A stretch of DNA of 64,000 bases from Brevibacterium iodinum ATCC 49514 (GCF_900169265.1 NZ_FXYX01000001.1:372001-436000), one strand, 5' to 3'. Numbered from the stretch's first letter, positions 17,468 to 26,170 are shown. Made by a program: numbers and translations. The notes: a model not told the origin generated them from the letters alone.

Positions 17468-18211
17468 TCAGCGTCCCTGGTTGGCGACTTGGCCGATGGC
17501 GGCCGCGGCCGCCTCGGCGTCGAGGTAGGTTCCGCCGGGGGTGACCGGGGTGAAGTCCTCGGTGAGCTCGTAGTGCAGCGGAATGCCGGTGGGGATATTA
17601 AGCCCAGTGATATCGGCGTCGGAGATCCCGTCGAGGTGCTTTACCAGCGCGCGCAGCGAGTTGCCGTGGGCGGCCACGAGCACGGTCTTGCCGACGGTGA
17701 GTTCGGGCACGAGGGTGTCGTACCAGTAGGGCAGCAGGCGATCGATGACGTCGGCGAGGCATTCGGTGCGGGGCAGCGCCTCACCGAGGTTGGCGTAGCG
17801 GGCTTCACCGGCCTGCGAGAATTCCGAGCTGTCGGCCAGTGCCGGCGGCGGGGTATCGAAGGAGCGTCGCCAGGTCATGAACTGCTCTTCGCCGAACTCG
17901 TCGCGGATCTCCTTCTTGTTCTTGCCCTGCAGTGCGCCGTAGTGGCGTTCGTTGAGGCGCCAGCTGCGGTGGACGTCGAGCCAAGACAGATCGGCTGCCT
18001 CGAGTGCGATGTTCGCGGTCAGAATCGCACGCTTGAGCCGCGAGGTGTAGACGACATCGGGGATGAGGTCTTTCTCGCGCAGCAGTTCGCCGGCGCGCTT
18101 GCCTTCGGCACGGCCCTTGTCGGTGAGGGTCACGTCGACCCATCCGGTGAACAGATTCTTCTGGTTCCATTCGCTTTCGCCGTGGCGCAGCAGGATGAGG
18201 TTATACGTCAT
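17468..18211 (-). CDS. gpmA: 2,3-bisphosphoglycerate-dependent phosphoglycerate mutase
   Basis: Glycolytic enzyme interconverting 3- and 2-phosphoglycerate. The 247-residue protein has the histidine phosphatase motif [12 protein letters not shown] with the phospho-accepting histidine, then [11 protein letters not shown], the ERHYGALQG segment typical of cofactor-dependent mutases, and the second catalytic histidine in [12 protein letters not shown]. The position between mshA-ybjN and senX3-regX3 matches mycobacterial Rv0486-Rv0491. Confidence 0.96.
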   Translation of the reverse strand: MTYNLILLRHGESEWNQKNLFTGWVDVTLTDKGRAEGKRAGELLREKDLIPDVVYTSRLKRAILTANIALEAADLSWLDVHRSWRLNERHYGALQGKNKKEIRDEFGEEQFMTWRRSFDTPPPALADSSEFSQAGEARYANLGEALPRTECLADVIDRLLPYWYDTLVPELTVGKTVLVAAHGNSLRALVKHLDGISDADITGLNIPTGIPLHYELTEDFTPVTPGGTYLDAEAAAAAIGQVANQGR

Positions 18212-18366
18212 GGCTCCATTTTGACACGACCGCTCAGTCTCGGTCGCCGACGACCGTCATCACCGCCGGTCTCCTCCGGCGGTGGCCCGCCGATTCCCCG
18301 CAGCCCCTCCTCGCCGATCGGGTCTCAACTTCTGGGCGTGTGTCTCGAATGACAAAACGCGCGGAG

Positions 18367-18372
18367 TAGCCT
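18367..18372 (+). promoter_or_regulatory. Probable -10 of a leaderless BASS-transporter promoter
   Basis: TAGCCT, then six bases (GGGCCC) and ATG 18379, with no Shine-Dalgarno. Confidence 0.55.
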
Positions 18373-18378
18373 GGGCCC

Positions 18379-19422
18379 ATGTCACAAACCCCAGCACACC
18401 AGGCATCCGGAGGCACAGCCGCTCCCGCTGCCGATCGCAGTTCGATCATCGCCGTCACGGCTCTGCCGGTCCTCGTCGTCATTGCGGGAGTGCTCGGGTT
18501 CCTGCTGCCCGATGCCTTCACTCCCCTGGCGCCGTCGATCACATGGGCGCTCGGCGTGGTCATGTTCTTCATGGGCCTGACCCTGACGCTGCCCGACTTC
18601 GCCCGCATCGCGAAGCGGCCGTGGATTGCGGTGCTCGGAGTCGTCACTCAGTTCGTAGCGATGCCGCTGCTCGGCCTCCTCGTCGTGACCGTGTACTCGC
18701 TTCCGACCGAGATCGCCGTCGGCGTCATCCTCGTCGGCTGCGCGCCCGGCGGCACTGCGTCGAATGTCGTGACCTATCTGGCCAAGGGCGACACAGCGCT
18801 GTCGGTGTCGATCACGACCCTGTCGACGCTTCTCGCTCCCGTGCTCACCCCGCTGCTGACTCTGTGGTTGGCCGGTTCGTATATGGACGTGCCGTTCTGG
18901 TCGATGTTCGTCTCGATCTGCCAGACCGTGCTCGTGCCGGTCATCGTCGGCGTCCTCGTCCGCGTGTTCGCGTCGAAGTTCGTCGAAAAGATCTCGCCGG
19001 TGCTGCCGTGGCTGGCCTCGATCGCCATCGCCTATATCGTCTCGATCGTCGTGGCCGGATCCGCGGGTTCGATCGCCACTGCCGGTGTGCTCGTTCTGCT
19101 GGCCGTCGTCACGCACAATCTGCTCGGGCTCGGCGTCGGCTACGGTGTGGCCGCGGCCTGCCGTCTCGACACCCCAGCCCGTCGCGCGCTGTCGTTCGAG
19201 GTCGGACTCCAGAACTCCGGTCTGGCATCGACCCTGGCCACCACGTACTTCTCACCGCTGGCAGCACTGCCCGGAGCCGTCTTCAGCGTGTGGCACAACG
19301 TCTCCGGCGCCGTGTTGGCCTCGCTCTTCGCTCGTCGTCCCTACGGCAAGCCGCCGGCCGATGCGTCCACCCGCGAGCCGGCAGCTTCCGGAACCACCTC
19401 CGCTGGGACCGCAAGCCGATGA
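18379..19422 (+). CDS. BASS-family (bile acid:sodium symporter-type) transporter
   Basis: A 347-residue membrane protein with about 10 helices. GCAPGGTASNVVTYLAKGDTALSVSITTLSTLLAPVLTPL is the sodium-site and crossover segment of the BASS family, and SFEVGLQNSGLASTLA near the C-terminus is the second conserved element. Bacterial members take up organic anions such as pantoate, 2-keto acids or bile acids with sodium; the substrate here is unknown. The stop overlaps the next ATG by four bases (ATGA). Confidence 0.87.
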   Translation: MSQTPAHQASGGTAAPAADRSSIIAVTALPVLVVIAGVLGFLLPDAFTPLAPSITWALGVVMFFMGLTLTLPDFARIAKRPWIAVLGVVTQFVAMPLLGLLVVTVYSLPTEIAVGVILVGCAPGGTASNVVTYLAKGDTALSVSITTLSTLLAPVLTPLLTLWLAGSYMDVPFWSMFVSICQTVLVPVIVGVLVRVFASKFVEKISPVLPWLASIAIAYIVSIVVAGSAGSIATAGVLVLLAVVTHNLLGLGVGYGVAAACRLDTPARRALSFEVGLQNSGLASTLATTYFSPLAALPGAVFSVWHNVSGAVLASLFARRPYGKPPADASTREPAASGTTSAGTASR

Positions 19423-20159
19423 CCGCCGAAGCAGCCTCGGGCGAGGGCAGACAGGGTCGGGGCGAATCGGGTCAGAGCGAATCGGGCCGAGGCTTCGACG
19501 GGTTCTCCCGTCAGACCCTGGACCTGGCGGGCCGGACGTTCGTCATCCGCCGCGCGACCGAGGCCGATGTGCCGGCCATTGTTGCGCTCCTGCGTGACGA
19601 CGTGCTCGGGGCCGCCCGTGAGGCCGAGGCCGAAGTGGTCGACCGTGCGGGCGCTGTCGCAGCCGGCGTTGCACCTGCCATCCCCGACGCCGAGGATGCG
19701 GCCCCCTATGCTCGTGCGTTCGCGCTCATCGACGCCGACCCCAATCAGCTCCTCCTCGCCGTCACCGAATCAGCAGGACAGGCTGGCCTGCCGGGCCGGG
19801 CTGACATCGCCGACCGGATCGAGTCGGCCGAACAGGCCCAATCAGCCGAACAGCACCGATCAGATAGCCAGACTCACGACGGCTCGACCGTCGTAGGGAC
19901 CCTGCAGCTGAGTCTGCTGCCCAGCCTGTCTCGCCGCGGCACGCTCCGCCTGCAGATCGAGGCGGTGCGAGTCGGCCCCTCGGCTCAGGGCATCGGGCTC
20001 GGCACGGCGGTCTTCGAATGGGCTCACGAGTGCGGACGTCGCTTCGGCGCCGGACTCGTTCAGCTCACCACCGATAAGTCGCGTACCGGTGCTCAGCGTT
20101 TCTATGACCGACTCGGCTATGTCGCCAGCCACGAGGGAATGAAGCTGCCCCTCGGCTGA
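19419..20159 (+). CDS. GNAT-family N-acetyltransferase with a low-complexity insert
   Basis: A 246-residue acetyltransferase starting at the ATGA overlap with the BASS gene. TFVIRRATEADVPAIVALL is the N-terminal GNAT strand and helix; VRVGPSAQGIGLGTAVFEWA holds the acetyl-CoA pyrophosphate loop (Q/R-x-x-G-x-G/A), and RFYDRLGYVASHEGMKL ends the domain. The acceptor is unknown. Two inserts rich in Ala, Glu and Gln (around residues 65-95 and 115-150) separate conserved strands and lengthen the protein by about 80 residues over a typical member. Confidence 0.85.
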   Translation: MTAEAASGEGRQGRGESGQSESGRGFDGFSRQTLDLAGRTFVIRRATEADVPAIVALLRDDVLGAAREAEAEVVDRAGAVAAGVAPAIPDAEDAAPYARAFALIDADPNQLLLAVTESAGQAGLPGRADIADRIESAEQAQSAEQHRSDSQTHDGSTVVGTLQLSLLPSLSRRGTLRLQIEAVRVGPSAQGIGLGTAVFEWAHECGRRFGAGLVQLTTDKSRTGAQRFYDRLGYVASHEGMKLPLG

Positions 20160-20172
20160 GACCGGCGCACCC

Positions 20173-20553
20173 TCACATCCACTTCACTCCGTCGACCTCG
20201 AATTCGCGGATCCTGTGGGTGATCATCTCGGTCAGCAGCTCGGTCGGAATCTCTCCGTCATACGGCAGTCTGATCGAGCCCTTACCAGTGTCGAAGTCCT
20301 CCAGACGGTCGGCGAAGGCGTCTTTCGTACTCGGAGTGAATACGACGTTCGCGTGCTTCTTGTACCCGGCGAACACGAACAGGATCGAGCCGAGGGCGTA
20401 GGCGGGGCTGCCCCATTTGAGACTCTCCTCGGCCTGCGGTGCAGCGGCACGGCTGAGCTCGCGCAGCCGGGTGAGGAAGGCTCGGTGTCGCTCGTAGTCG
20501 AATGAGGCGATGTATTCGTCGACGCTCGCCGGCTTGGAGGCGGCCGCACTCAT
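20173..20553 (-). CDS. DUF1801-domain protein (YdhG-like)
   Basis: A 126-residue protein matching the DUF1801/YdhG type: SVDEYIASF near the start, ESLKWGSPAYALGSILFVFAGYKKHANVVF in the middle, and a C-terminal RIREFEVDGVKWM. Bacillus relatives have been called iron chaperones on weak evidence, so function is open. Its start overlaps the ybjN stop by four bases, which links expression to that gene. Confidence 0.8.
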   Translation of the reverse strand: MSAAASKPASVDEYIASFDYERHRAFLTRLRELSRAAAPQAEESLKWGSPAYALGSILFVFAGYKKHANVVFTPSTKDAFADRLEDFDTGKGSIRLPYDGEIPTELLTEMITHRIREFEVDGVKWM

Positions 20554-21224
20554 GAGCGCGGGCTCTGGCTCGGACCGTCGGCAGAGCCCTGCGAAGCGGC
20601 CGGATCGGACGCCTCCCCTGCTCCTCCGCCCGGCTGCGCGGACTCCTCACCGGCTCCATCGCTCTCCCGATCGGCCGACACCGCCGGGGGTTCGGAATCG
20701 GCGTCGCCGAAAGTGCCGAGGAATTCGTTGTCCTCCCCGCTGACCACCTTCTCGAACGCCGAGAGGTTGCGCGTCGACTCGCCCCGACCGACCCTCCAGG
20801 CCCACTCCTTCTTCATGCCGGTGAGGAATCCGATGAGGAGGAGTTCGTTGAATGCGGAATCCGCCGTGGCGAGCATCGCCCCGAGAAGTCCGTCGAGGTC
20901 ATCGAGCAGGTGCTCTCGCGGCACGCTCGCCCGCAGATAGACATCGCCGAGGCTGTCGATCGCAAATGCCACCGGCCCGGGTTTGAGGTTCTTCTGCAGC
21001 AGCCACCGATTGAATGCGGCCGAGTTCTCGTCGGGATGACGGATGACGAACGCCTGCAGATGGGCGGTGCGAGCGAAGACGCTGATCGCCACGTTCGTCT
21101 TGAGCTTCTTCTCCCCGGGCAGGGTGACGACGATCTCCGCGTCCTCGATCGAGTCGACGGGAACGTCGTTGTTCTCGGCCCAGGTGCGCACTCCGGACAG
21201 GATCGCCTCGGTGTCGGTGCTCAT
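20550..21224 (-). CDS. YbjN-domain protein
   Basis: A 224-residue cytoplasmic protein with a YbjN/type III secretion chaperone-like fold, residues about 10-155. The C-terminal 65 residues are Ala/Ser/Gly rich and disordered. In mycobacteria the equivalent Rv0487 sits between mshA and gpm1, and the gene lies just after mshA here. Function is unknown; YbjN proteins are linked to stress tolerance in enterobacteria. It is probably co-transcribed with the DUF1801 gene. Confidence 0.8.
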   Translation of the reverse strand: MSTDTEAILSGVRTWAENNDVPVDSIEDAEIVVTLPGEKKLKTNVAISVFARTAHLQAFVIRHPDENSAAFNRWLLQKNLKPGPVAFAIDSLGDVYLRASVPREHLLDDLDGLLGAMLATADSAFNELLLIGFLTGMKKEWAWRVGRGESTRNLSAFEKVVSGEDNEFLGTFGDADSEPPAVSADRESDGAGEESAQPGGGAGEASDPAASQGSADGPSQSPRS

Positions 21225-21274
21225 GTTCTCACGCCTTTCGCTCGCCTCTCGTGTTCACCGCCGACTCTAGTCGT

Positions 21275-22711
21275 TCAGCACGCTCCCAGCGCTTCCGAGC
21301 GCCGCGCAGATATGCCGGAGATGTCCGGCACAGCATCGAGGACGGCTGCGACGGTGTGGCCCCAGTCGAAGCGTTCGGCACGGTCGACGGCATGGCCGGC
21401 GAGTTCGGCTCGCAGCTGCGTGTCAGTGAGCAGCGTTTCGATCGCCGTCGCCCAGTGGTGAGGGTTGTGGTCGGCGATGAGCAGTCCCGAATGTCCGTGT
21501 TCGACGATCTCCGGGAGTCCTCCCACCGCCGAGGCGATCGCCGGCAGACCGGAGGCGGCCGCTTCGGCGGCCACGAGTCCGAATGATTCGCTGCGGGAGG
21601 GAACGATGAGCACGTCCGCGGCCCGGTAGTAGTCGACGAGGATGTGGGAGGGAACGGGCGGGCGGACCTCGACGCTGGGTTCGCTCGCGATCGCCGCGGT
21701 CAGCTCCCGCAGATACGCCGAGGACGGTCGGACCGCTCCCCCGCCTGCTTCGACGCCTGCCCCCGAGGCGGCTCCGAGGAGGATACCGCGGGTTCGGGAG
21801 GCCAGGTGCGGGTTGCGTTCCCGCAGTTCGGCCAGAGCGTCGACGGCGACGTCCGTGCCTTTGATGAACTGCATACGCCCGACGTAGAGGACGATAGCCT
21901 CGTCCGAGTCGAATCCCAGACGCTTGCGCGCGTCCGACTGTGAGTCCGGTGCGTAGAGCGCGTGATCGACACCCGGTCTGGCGACGACGACCGAGTCGGG
22001 GTCGGCGTGGAGTTCCGACAGGAGGTCGCGACGTTCGGCGGGGGTGGCGGCGACGAGCAGGTCGGCCGCGGCGGCGATGCGCTCTTCGGCTTCGAGTCGT
22101 TGGGGTGGTTCGTGGCTGGTGTCGGAATCGCGGTTCTTCACGGCCCCGATCGTGTGCATGCTCACCGCGATCGGAGCCTGCGCCGCACGGTCCTGCACGG
22201 CCCCGGCAACGGCGTCGGCACCGCTGTCTCCGGATTCGGTGCTGCTGTCTCCGGTCTCGGCGTCGTTGTCGACGGCGTTGTCACGGGCACGCAGGGCCGC
22301 CTCGGCGGAGATCCAATAGTGGCTCCAGATGAGATCGGCGGAGCGGAAGTCGGGGTGGACCGTGAGCAGGGCGGCGAGTTCGTCGATCGCGTCGGCGAGT
22401 TCGTCCTTCGTCGCGGCGCCGACCGGCAGGTGGTGGAGGGTGATGGATTCGGTGATCTCCAGCCTCGCACTCTGCCCCTCGGAGGGGCCCGCGTCGCGTC
22501 CCCGACCAGCGCCGGCTCCGTCGACAGCGACTTCTGCGCTGCCTCCCGTGCCGTCGAGTCCGCCGGGGTCGGCGGTGAACACGTCGACTCGGTGTCCGGC
22601 GGCGGCGAGCGCGCGCACGGATTGGTCGACGTAGACGTTCATTCCTCCGGCGTCGCCCTGGCCGGGTTGGGCGACGGGCGAGGTGTGGAGGGAGAGGACG
22701 GAGATGCGCAC
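21275..22711 (-). CDS. mshA: D-inositol-3-phosphate glycosyltransferase, mycothiol biosynthesis
   Basis: First enzyme of mycothiol biosynthesis; it joins N-acetylglucosamine to inositol 3-phosphate. The 478-residue GT4-family protein starts RISVLSLHTSPVAQPGQGDAGGMNVYV, the MshA signature, and has SRSESFGLVAAEAAASGLPAIASAVGGLPEIV, the GT-B nucleotide-sugar motif with its glutamates. Two low-complexity inserts (about 55-85 and 160-190) are unusual. Start is GTG 22711, six bases after TAGACT. Together with mscR and the probable mshD it shows that the organism makes mycothiol. Confidence 0.94.
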   Translation of the reverse strand: MRISVLSLHTSPVAQPGQGDAGGMNVYVDQSVRALAAAGHRVDVFTADPGGLDGTGGSAEVAVDGAGAGRGRDAGPSEGQSARLEITESITLHHLPVGAATKDELADAIDELAALLTVHPDFRSADLIWSHYWISAEAALRARDNAVDNDAETGDSSTESGDSGADAVAGAVQDRAAQAPIAVSMHTIGAVKNRDSDTSHEPPQRLEAEERIAAAADLLVAATPAERRDLLSELHADPDSVVVARPGVDHALYAPDSQSDARKRLGFDSDEAIVLYVGRMQFIKGTDVAVDALAELRERNPHLASRTRGILLGAASGAGVEAGGGAVRPSSAYLRELTAAIASEPSVEVRPPVPSHILVDYYRAADVLIVPSRSESFGLVAAEAAASGLPAIASAVGGLPEIVEHGHSGLLIADHNPHHWATAIETLLTDTQLRAELAGHAVDRAERFDWGHTVAAVLDAVPDISGISARRSEALGAC

Positions 22712-22717
22712 GGAGAC

Positions 22718-22723
22718 AGTCTA
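22718..22723 (-). promoter_or_regulatory. Probable -10 of a leaderless mshA promoter
   Basis: TAGACT on the minus strand, six bases, then GTG 22711. Confidence 0.6.
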
Positions 22724-22801
22724 GCCAACGACCTCGGTCAGGTGACCAGCCGAAACCAGCGCTGAACCGAATCCAGAACCTAACCGAAGAACGTGACCGA
22801 C

Positions 22802-22835
22802 CGAAGCCGGTGCCTAGTCGAAGCCGGTGCCTAAC
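22802..22835. repeat. 17-bp tandem repeat spanning a stop codon
   Basis: Two copies of CGAAGCCGGTGCCTA plus two variable bases, at 22802-22818 and 22819-22835. A related CCTAACCGAAGAAC element occurs at 22779-22792 and 22829-22842. The repeats include the last codons and stop of the hydrolase gene, so its 3' end is duplicated downstream. Confidence 0.75.
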
Positions 22836-23640
22836 CGAAGAACTCGCCGAGGAGGCGCCGCACGTCGTGTCGTCCGCGCCACAGGATCGATCCGGCGGGG
22901 AGCACCTCGAGGCGGGAGTTCGGAATCGCACGGTGGATGTCTTCGGCGACGGGGACCGGATGTGCTGAGTCGTCTTCGTGGGTGAGCACGAGGACGTCGC
23001 CGGAGAAAGAGCGCAGGTTCCGAGCCGCCTCTTCGGTATCCGCGACAGCGATTTCGAGGGCGAGTCCGAGTCCGTCGGACATGTCCGTGTGGACGAGGTT
23101 CTCGGCCTTCGCCTTCGTCCAGGCTCGCGCGGGAAGCATTTGGGCCACCTCGGCGGGTTCGCGGGAGAGCATGAGTTCGACGATGCCGTCGATGTCCTCA
23201 TCGGCGACGAGGCGACGCAGCTGCTCGAGGTAGGAGCGGTTGGCGGCGGCCACCTCGGCGGGGAATCCGGTGAAGGAGGCGGGGAGGACGAGGGCGACCT
23301 TGTCGAGGCCGCGGGTCACGGGGTGGGCGATGCTCAGCAGATGGAGGAGTCCTCCGGCGGACATCGAGACACCCAGCGCTCGGCTCGCCGAGGTGGTGTT
23401 CACGGCGCCGGCGAGCACCTCAGCGATCTGCGGGTAGGTCCAGCCGGGGCCGGGTGAGGGTCGGCCGCCGTGGCCGGGCAGGTGGAGGAAATGGCGGGTG
23501 CCGGTGATGCCGGTGCCGAAGGGGCGGGTATCGCGGATCGCGCCGGCGAATCCGTGGCCGAAGAGGGTGTGCGGCTCGCCGCTTCCGAACGTGGCGATGA
23601 AGCCGGATTCGGGGCCCGGCAGGTTGAGGTCGGTGCTCAT
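22831..23640 (-). CDS. Alpha/beta-hydrolase-fold protein
   Basis: A 269-residue protein with an alpha/beta-hydrolase layout: GHGFAGAIRDTRPFG as the oxyanion region, HLPGHGG, and GVSMSAGGLLHLL as the nucleophile elbow G-x-S-x-G (Ser about residue 93). A late LVLTHEDDSAHPV supplies the likely acid, and the catalytic histidine would be in the last 40 residues. Substrate is unknown; the form resembles small esterases. Start at ATG 23640 is six bases after TAGACT. Confidence 0.75.
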   Translation of the reverse strand: MSTDLNLPGPESGFIATFGSGEPHTLFGHGFAGAIRDTRPFGTGITGTRHFLHLPGHGGRPSPGPGWTYPQIAEVLAGAVNTTSASRALGVSMSAGGLLHLLSIAHPVTRGLDKVALVLPASFTGFPAEVAAANRSYLEQLRRLVADEDIDGIVELMLSREPAEVAQMLPARAWTKAKAENLVHTDMSDGLGLALEIAVADTEEAARNLRSFSGDVLVLTHEDDSAHPVPVAEDIHRAIPNSRLEVLPAGSILWRGRHDVRRLLGEFFG

Positions 23641-23646
23641 AGGGTG

Positions 23647-23652
23647 AGTCTA
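23647..23652 (-). promoter_or_regulatory. Probable -10 of a leaderless hydrolase promoter
   Basis: TAGACT on the minus strand, six bases (CACCCT), then ATG 23640. Confidence 0.6.
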
Positions 23653-23713
23653 GTCAGCGTGTGCTGGGCGCTTGCCGATAGGGTCCGCGAATGCAGTTAC
23701 GGCGTCAAGTCGG

Positions 23714-24025
23714 TCAGCGGTTGCGGTAGCGCGGGTCGACGGCGCGGACCTTCGGGCGCACATCGGTGAGGTAGACGATGCCGGCCACGAGGGCGATGAT
23801 GTTGAGGAAGATCATGCTCATGCCCATCGGCGGCAGGGCGATGAGGGCGAGTGCGAGTCCGACGCCGAGGAGGATGACCCAGAACTTCTTGCTCTGTTTG
23901 TCCACGGCGCGGTAGTTCTCGTCCTTGAAGCGGAGGCAGTCGATGAACGCCCAGAGCTGGACGACGAATGCGGCCACCGTCAGGGCAAGAAAGACGAGAC
24001 GCTGAAAACCCGCGATGTATTCCAT
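23714..24025 (-). CDS. DUF2516-family membrane protein
   Basis: A 103-residue integral membrane protein with three likely helices, about residues 8-28, 48-68 and 68-88, and a conserved loop DCLRFKDENYRAVDKQSKKFW. The C-terminus TDVRPKVRAVDPRYRNR and the loop match the actinobacterial DUF2516 family. Function is unknown. The ATG is six bases after TAGGCT, so it seems to have its own leaderless promoter. Confidence 0.8.
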   Translation of the reverse strand: MEYIAGFQRLVFLALTVAAFVVQLWAFIDCLRFKDENYRAVDKQSKKFWVILLGVGLALALIALPPMGMSMIFLNIIALVAGIVYLTDVRPKVRAVDPRYRNR

Positions 24026-24031
24026 GGTCCC

Positions 24032-24037
24032 AGCCTA
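24032..24037 (-). promoter_or_regulatory. Probable -10 of a leaderless DUF2516 promoter
   Basis: TAGGCT on the minus strand, six bases, then ATG 24025. Confidence 0.55.
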
Positions 24038-24126
24038 GCAATCTCGGGCTTTCGGGGCAGTTCCGGGCGGGAGATCGTCGGCAATTGCCCACCCGCATCC
24101 CACGGCTTTCACAGTGGGTGCGTGCC

Positions 24127-24190
24127 GTCCCGAGGCCGCAGCCGATAGGCGGCGGCCAATGTTTGCGGTGGCGGTTCGCTGCCTCGGGAC
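24127..24190. repeat. Long-range inverted repeat downstream of azlD
   Basis: GTCCCGAGGC (24127-24136) and GCCTCGGGAC (24181-24190) pair perfectly over a 44-base loop with further pairing potential; the near copies CAGTGGGTGCGTGCC and CAGTGCGTGCC flank the arms. It could terminate azlCD. Confidence 0.45.
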
Positions 24191-24215
24191 TGCGGTCAGT
24201 GCGTGCCGCCCCTGC

Positions 24216-24680
24216 TCAGAGGATCCCGGTGGTGCGGATGAGCGCGCACACGCCCATGCCGATGACGACGGCGAGCAGCATCGGCACGCGCAGAATCGAG
24301 GCGAGAACGCCGGCACCGACGCCGATGAGGCGGGCCGGATCGGCGATGTCAGTGCCGTCGAAGACCGCGGTGGTGGCGAAGACGGCGCCGATGAGCACGA
24401 CCGTGGCCCGGTCCATCCACATCGTCACACGCTCGGTCGAGTCGGCCGAATCACCTGCCCCCGCCGAGGCGGCTGCGCCCTGTCCGTCGACCCCTGCAGC
24501 GGCGGATGCGCCCCGTCCGCCCATACCTGCGGAGGCGTCAGCCCCCACCGAGGCGGTCGCCGGGGTCCGCCGGCGTCCCTTCGTGGCGATGGCCGCTCCC
24601 ACCTTCACCCCGGCGAAGCGCATGAGATAGGTTCCTAGGCTCAGCCCGGCAAGGGCGATGAGGAAGCTGACGGCGCTCAT
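24216..24680 (-). CDS. azlD: Branched-chain amino-acid exporter small subunit, AzlD
   Basis: Partner of AzlC in branched-chain amino-acid export. The 154-residue protein has the usual four AzlD helices, starting MSAVSFLIALAGLSLGTYLMRFAGV, but a 50-residue Ala/Gly insert (about residues 38-90) between helices 1 and 2 makes it longer than the usual 105 residues. The insert is built on the CCGAGGCGG motif. The start overlaps the azlC stop (ATGA). Confidence 0.85.
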   Translation of the reverse strand: MSAVSFLIALAGLSLGTYLMRFAGVKVGAAIATKGRRRTPATASVGADASAGMGGRGASAAAGVDGQGAAASAGAGDSADSTERVTMWMDRATVVLIGAVFATTAVFDGTDIADPARLIGVGAGVLASILRVPMLLAVVIGMGVCALIRTTGIL

Positions 24681-25453
24681 CGGCGGCTCTCCTCTCGAGT
24701 TGAGTGCTGCGAGTGGGCGGCATCGTGCGGGTCTGCGCTGTTGTCGCCGGCGCGGCGGCGACGGATGAACCATCGCACACCCCAGCCGGCGGCGACGAAG
24801 ACGAAGACGGACAGCGAGGTCACGGCACCCAGCCCGAGGGGCAGCAGCGGGGTCAGGCCCACGGCGATGAGGATGCCGATGACGGTCAGCGAGAGTGTGA
24901 CCCGGTTCTTCAGGTCTCCGCGGATGAGGCAGAAGAGGATGATCGGGAAGGCCGCATCGAGTCCGAGCAGGTCCGCGTTGATGACATTGCCCAGCCACTG
25001 TCCGACCATGGCACCGCTGGGCCACATGATGGCGATTGCGGCGCCCATGAGCAGGAAAGCATGCCATTTCGCCCGGTCGTTGTGCCCAAGGCGCGAGATC
25101 GCAGTGGATTCGTCGTTGATCCAGTGGGAGGCGATGAGAGCTCGCCAGTCCTGTGGGAAGAAAGGGCCGACCGCGACTCCGAAGGCGAAGTTGCGGGAGT
25201 TGACGAGGAGACCCGCCAGTACCGCGAGGATCGGGGCACCGCCAGCGGCGATGACGCCGACGAAGGTGAATTCGGCGGCGCCGCCGAGAGCGAACATCGC
25301 CAGCAGCAGAGTCTGCCACCAAGCGAATCCGGAGACCGCGGAGATCGCCCCGTACGACAGCGCGACTGCGATGATCGTGACGGTGACAATGGCGACCGCA
25401 CGATAGGTCGAGCCGGGGAGCACCCGGTCAGCCGTGCGAAATAATGAACCCAT
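24677..25453 (-). CDS. azlC: Branched-chain amino-acid exporter large subunit, AzlC
   Basis: A 258-residue AzlC/BrnF-type exporter with about seven helices. Conserved features include GFAWWQTLLLAMFALGGAAEFTFVG and the ALIASHWINDESTAISR loop. It exports leucine, isoleucine, valine or methionine in relatives such as corynebacterial BrnFE. ATG 25453 is chosen as it starts the conserved N-terminus; an upstream in-frame extension is not credible. The divergent cupin regulator shares its 66-base upstream region. Confidence 0.9.
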   Translation of the reverse strand: MGSLFRTADRVLPGSTYRAVAIVTVTIIAVALSYGAISAVSGFAWWQTLLLAMFALGGAAEFTFVGVIAAGGAPILAVLAGLLVNSRNFAFGVAVGPFFPQDWRALIASHWINDESTAISRLGHNDRAKWHAFLLMGAAIAIMWPSGAMVGQWLGNVINADLLGLDAAFPIILFCLIRGDLKNRVTLSLTVIGILIAVGLTPLLPLGLGAVTSLSVFVFVAAGWGVRWFIRRRRAGDNSADPHDAAHSQHSTREESRR

Positions 25454-25479
25454 GTTCTTTACAGTGCACCCTCGAATAT

Positions 25480-25497
25480 CGTTCGTCAAACCGAACG
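25480..25497. promoter_or_regulatory. Candidate operator of the AzlCD regulator
   Basis: CGTTCG-TCAAAC-CGAACG, a perfect inverted repeat centred between azlC and the divergent regulator. It lies 11 bases upstream of the regulator's TATAGT -10 and so could repress or activate both genes. Confidence 0.6.
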
Positions 25498-25507
25498 GAC
25501 TAACCGA

Positions 25508-25513
25508 TATAGT
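25508..25513 (+). promoter_or_regulatory. Probable -10 of a leaderless regulator promoter
   Basis: TATAGT, six bases (GAACCC), then ATG 25520, without a Shine-Dalgarno. Confidence 0.6.
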
Positions 25514-25519
25514 GAACCC

Positions 25520-26170
25520 ATGACTTCTCGAAGCGACGATTCGCTGAATGACGCTCAGGGCAGCTCCGACCCCGAGTCCGCTCCCAGCGCCACCGATTCC
25601 GACGCCACAGCGCCCGGCCCGTCGCTGTCGCCGAGTCAGCAGATCGCGGCGGCACTGAAGCGCGAACGACTGCGTGCCGGGCTCTCCCTCTCCGAGGTCG
25701 CCAGGCGCGCCGGCATCGGCAAGTCGACGATGTCCGGGCTTGAGATGGGAAGCGGAAATCCGAGTCTGGAGACGATGTGGGCTCTGGCCGCTGCGCTCGA
25801 CATCCCTCTTGCGCGCCTGCTCGACCCGCCCCCGCACGAGGTCGCCTTCCAACACGTCGGCGATATGCCCAGCCTGCCTTCGACCACCGCAGACTATGTG
25901 GCCACTCTGCTATCACCGTCGCCGACGAATGCCCGACGCGACGTCTACTTCATCCAGGCCGAACCGGGTGAACCCAGGGAGTCTCAGCCGCACCCGCAGG
26001 GCACGATCGAACATGTCATCCTCGGCCGCGGGGCCGCACGCATCGAAGTGCTCGGCAAGTCCTACGAGTTAGGCGTCGGCGACTACCTCACCCATCCGGG
26101 CGATCAGCCTCACCGGTTCACGGCTCTGGAATCGGGCACGAACGCCGTCTTCGTCGTCGAAAGCAGCTGA
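25520..26170 (+). CDS. XRE-type helix-turn-helix regulator with cupin domain
   Basis: A 216-residue regulator: about 45 disordered residues, then a HTH_3 domain with LKRERLRAGLSLSEVARRAGIGKSTMSGLEMGSGNPSLETMWALAAAL, and a C-terminal cupin (HPQGTIEHVILGRGAARIEV and LTHPGDQPHRFTA). The cupin probably senses a small ligand such as an amino acid. Divergence from azlCD with a shared palindrome makes it the likely regulator of the exporter, a common arrangement. Confidence 0.88.
   Translation: MTSRSDDSLNDAQGSSDPESAPSATDSDATAPGPSLSPSQQIAAALKRERLRAGLSLSEVARRAGIGKSTMSGLEMGSGNPSLETMWALAAALDIPLARLLDPPPHEVAFQHVGDMPSLPSTTADYVATLLSPSPTNARRDVYFIQAEPGEPRESQPHPQGTIEHVILGRGAARIEVLGKSYELGVGDYLTHPGDQPHRFTALESGTNAVFVVESS

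Noticed and set aside
18200..18230. Leaderless promoter for gpmA
   Set aside because: The hexamer six bases before the start is CAAAAT, which lacks the initial TA, so it was left out of the leaderless set.
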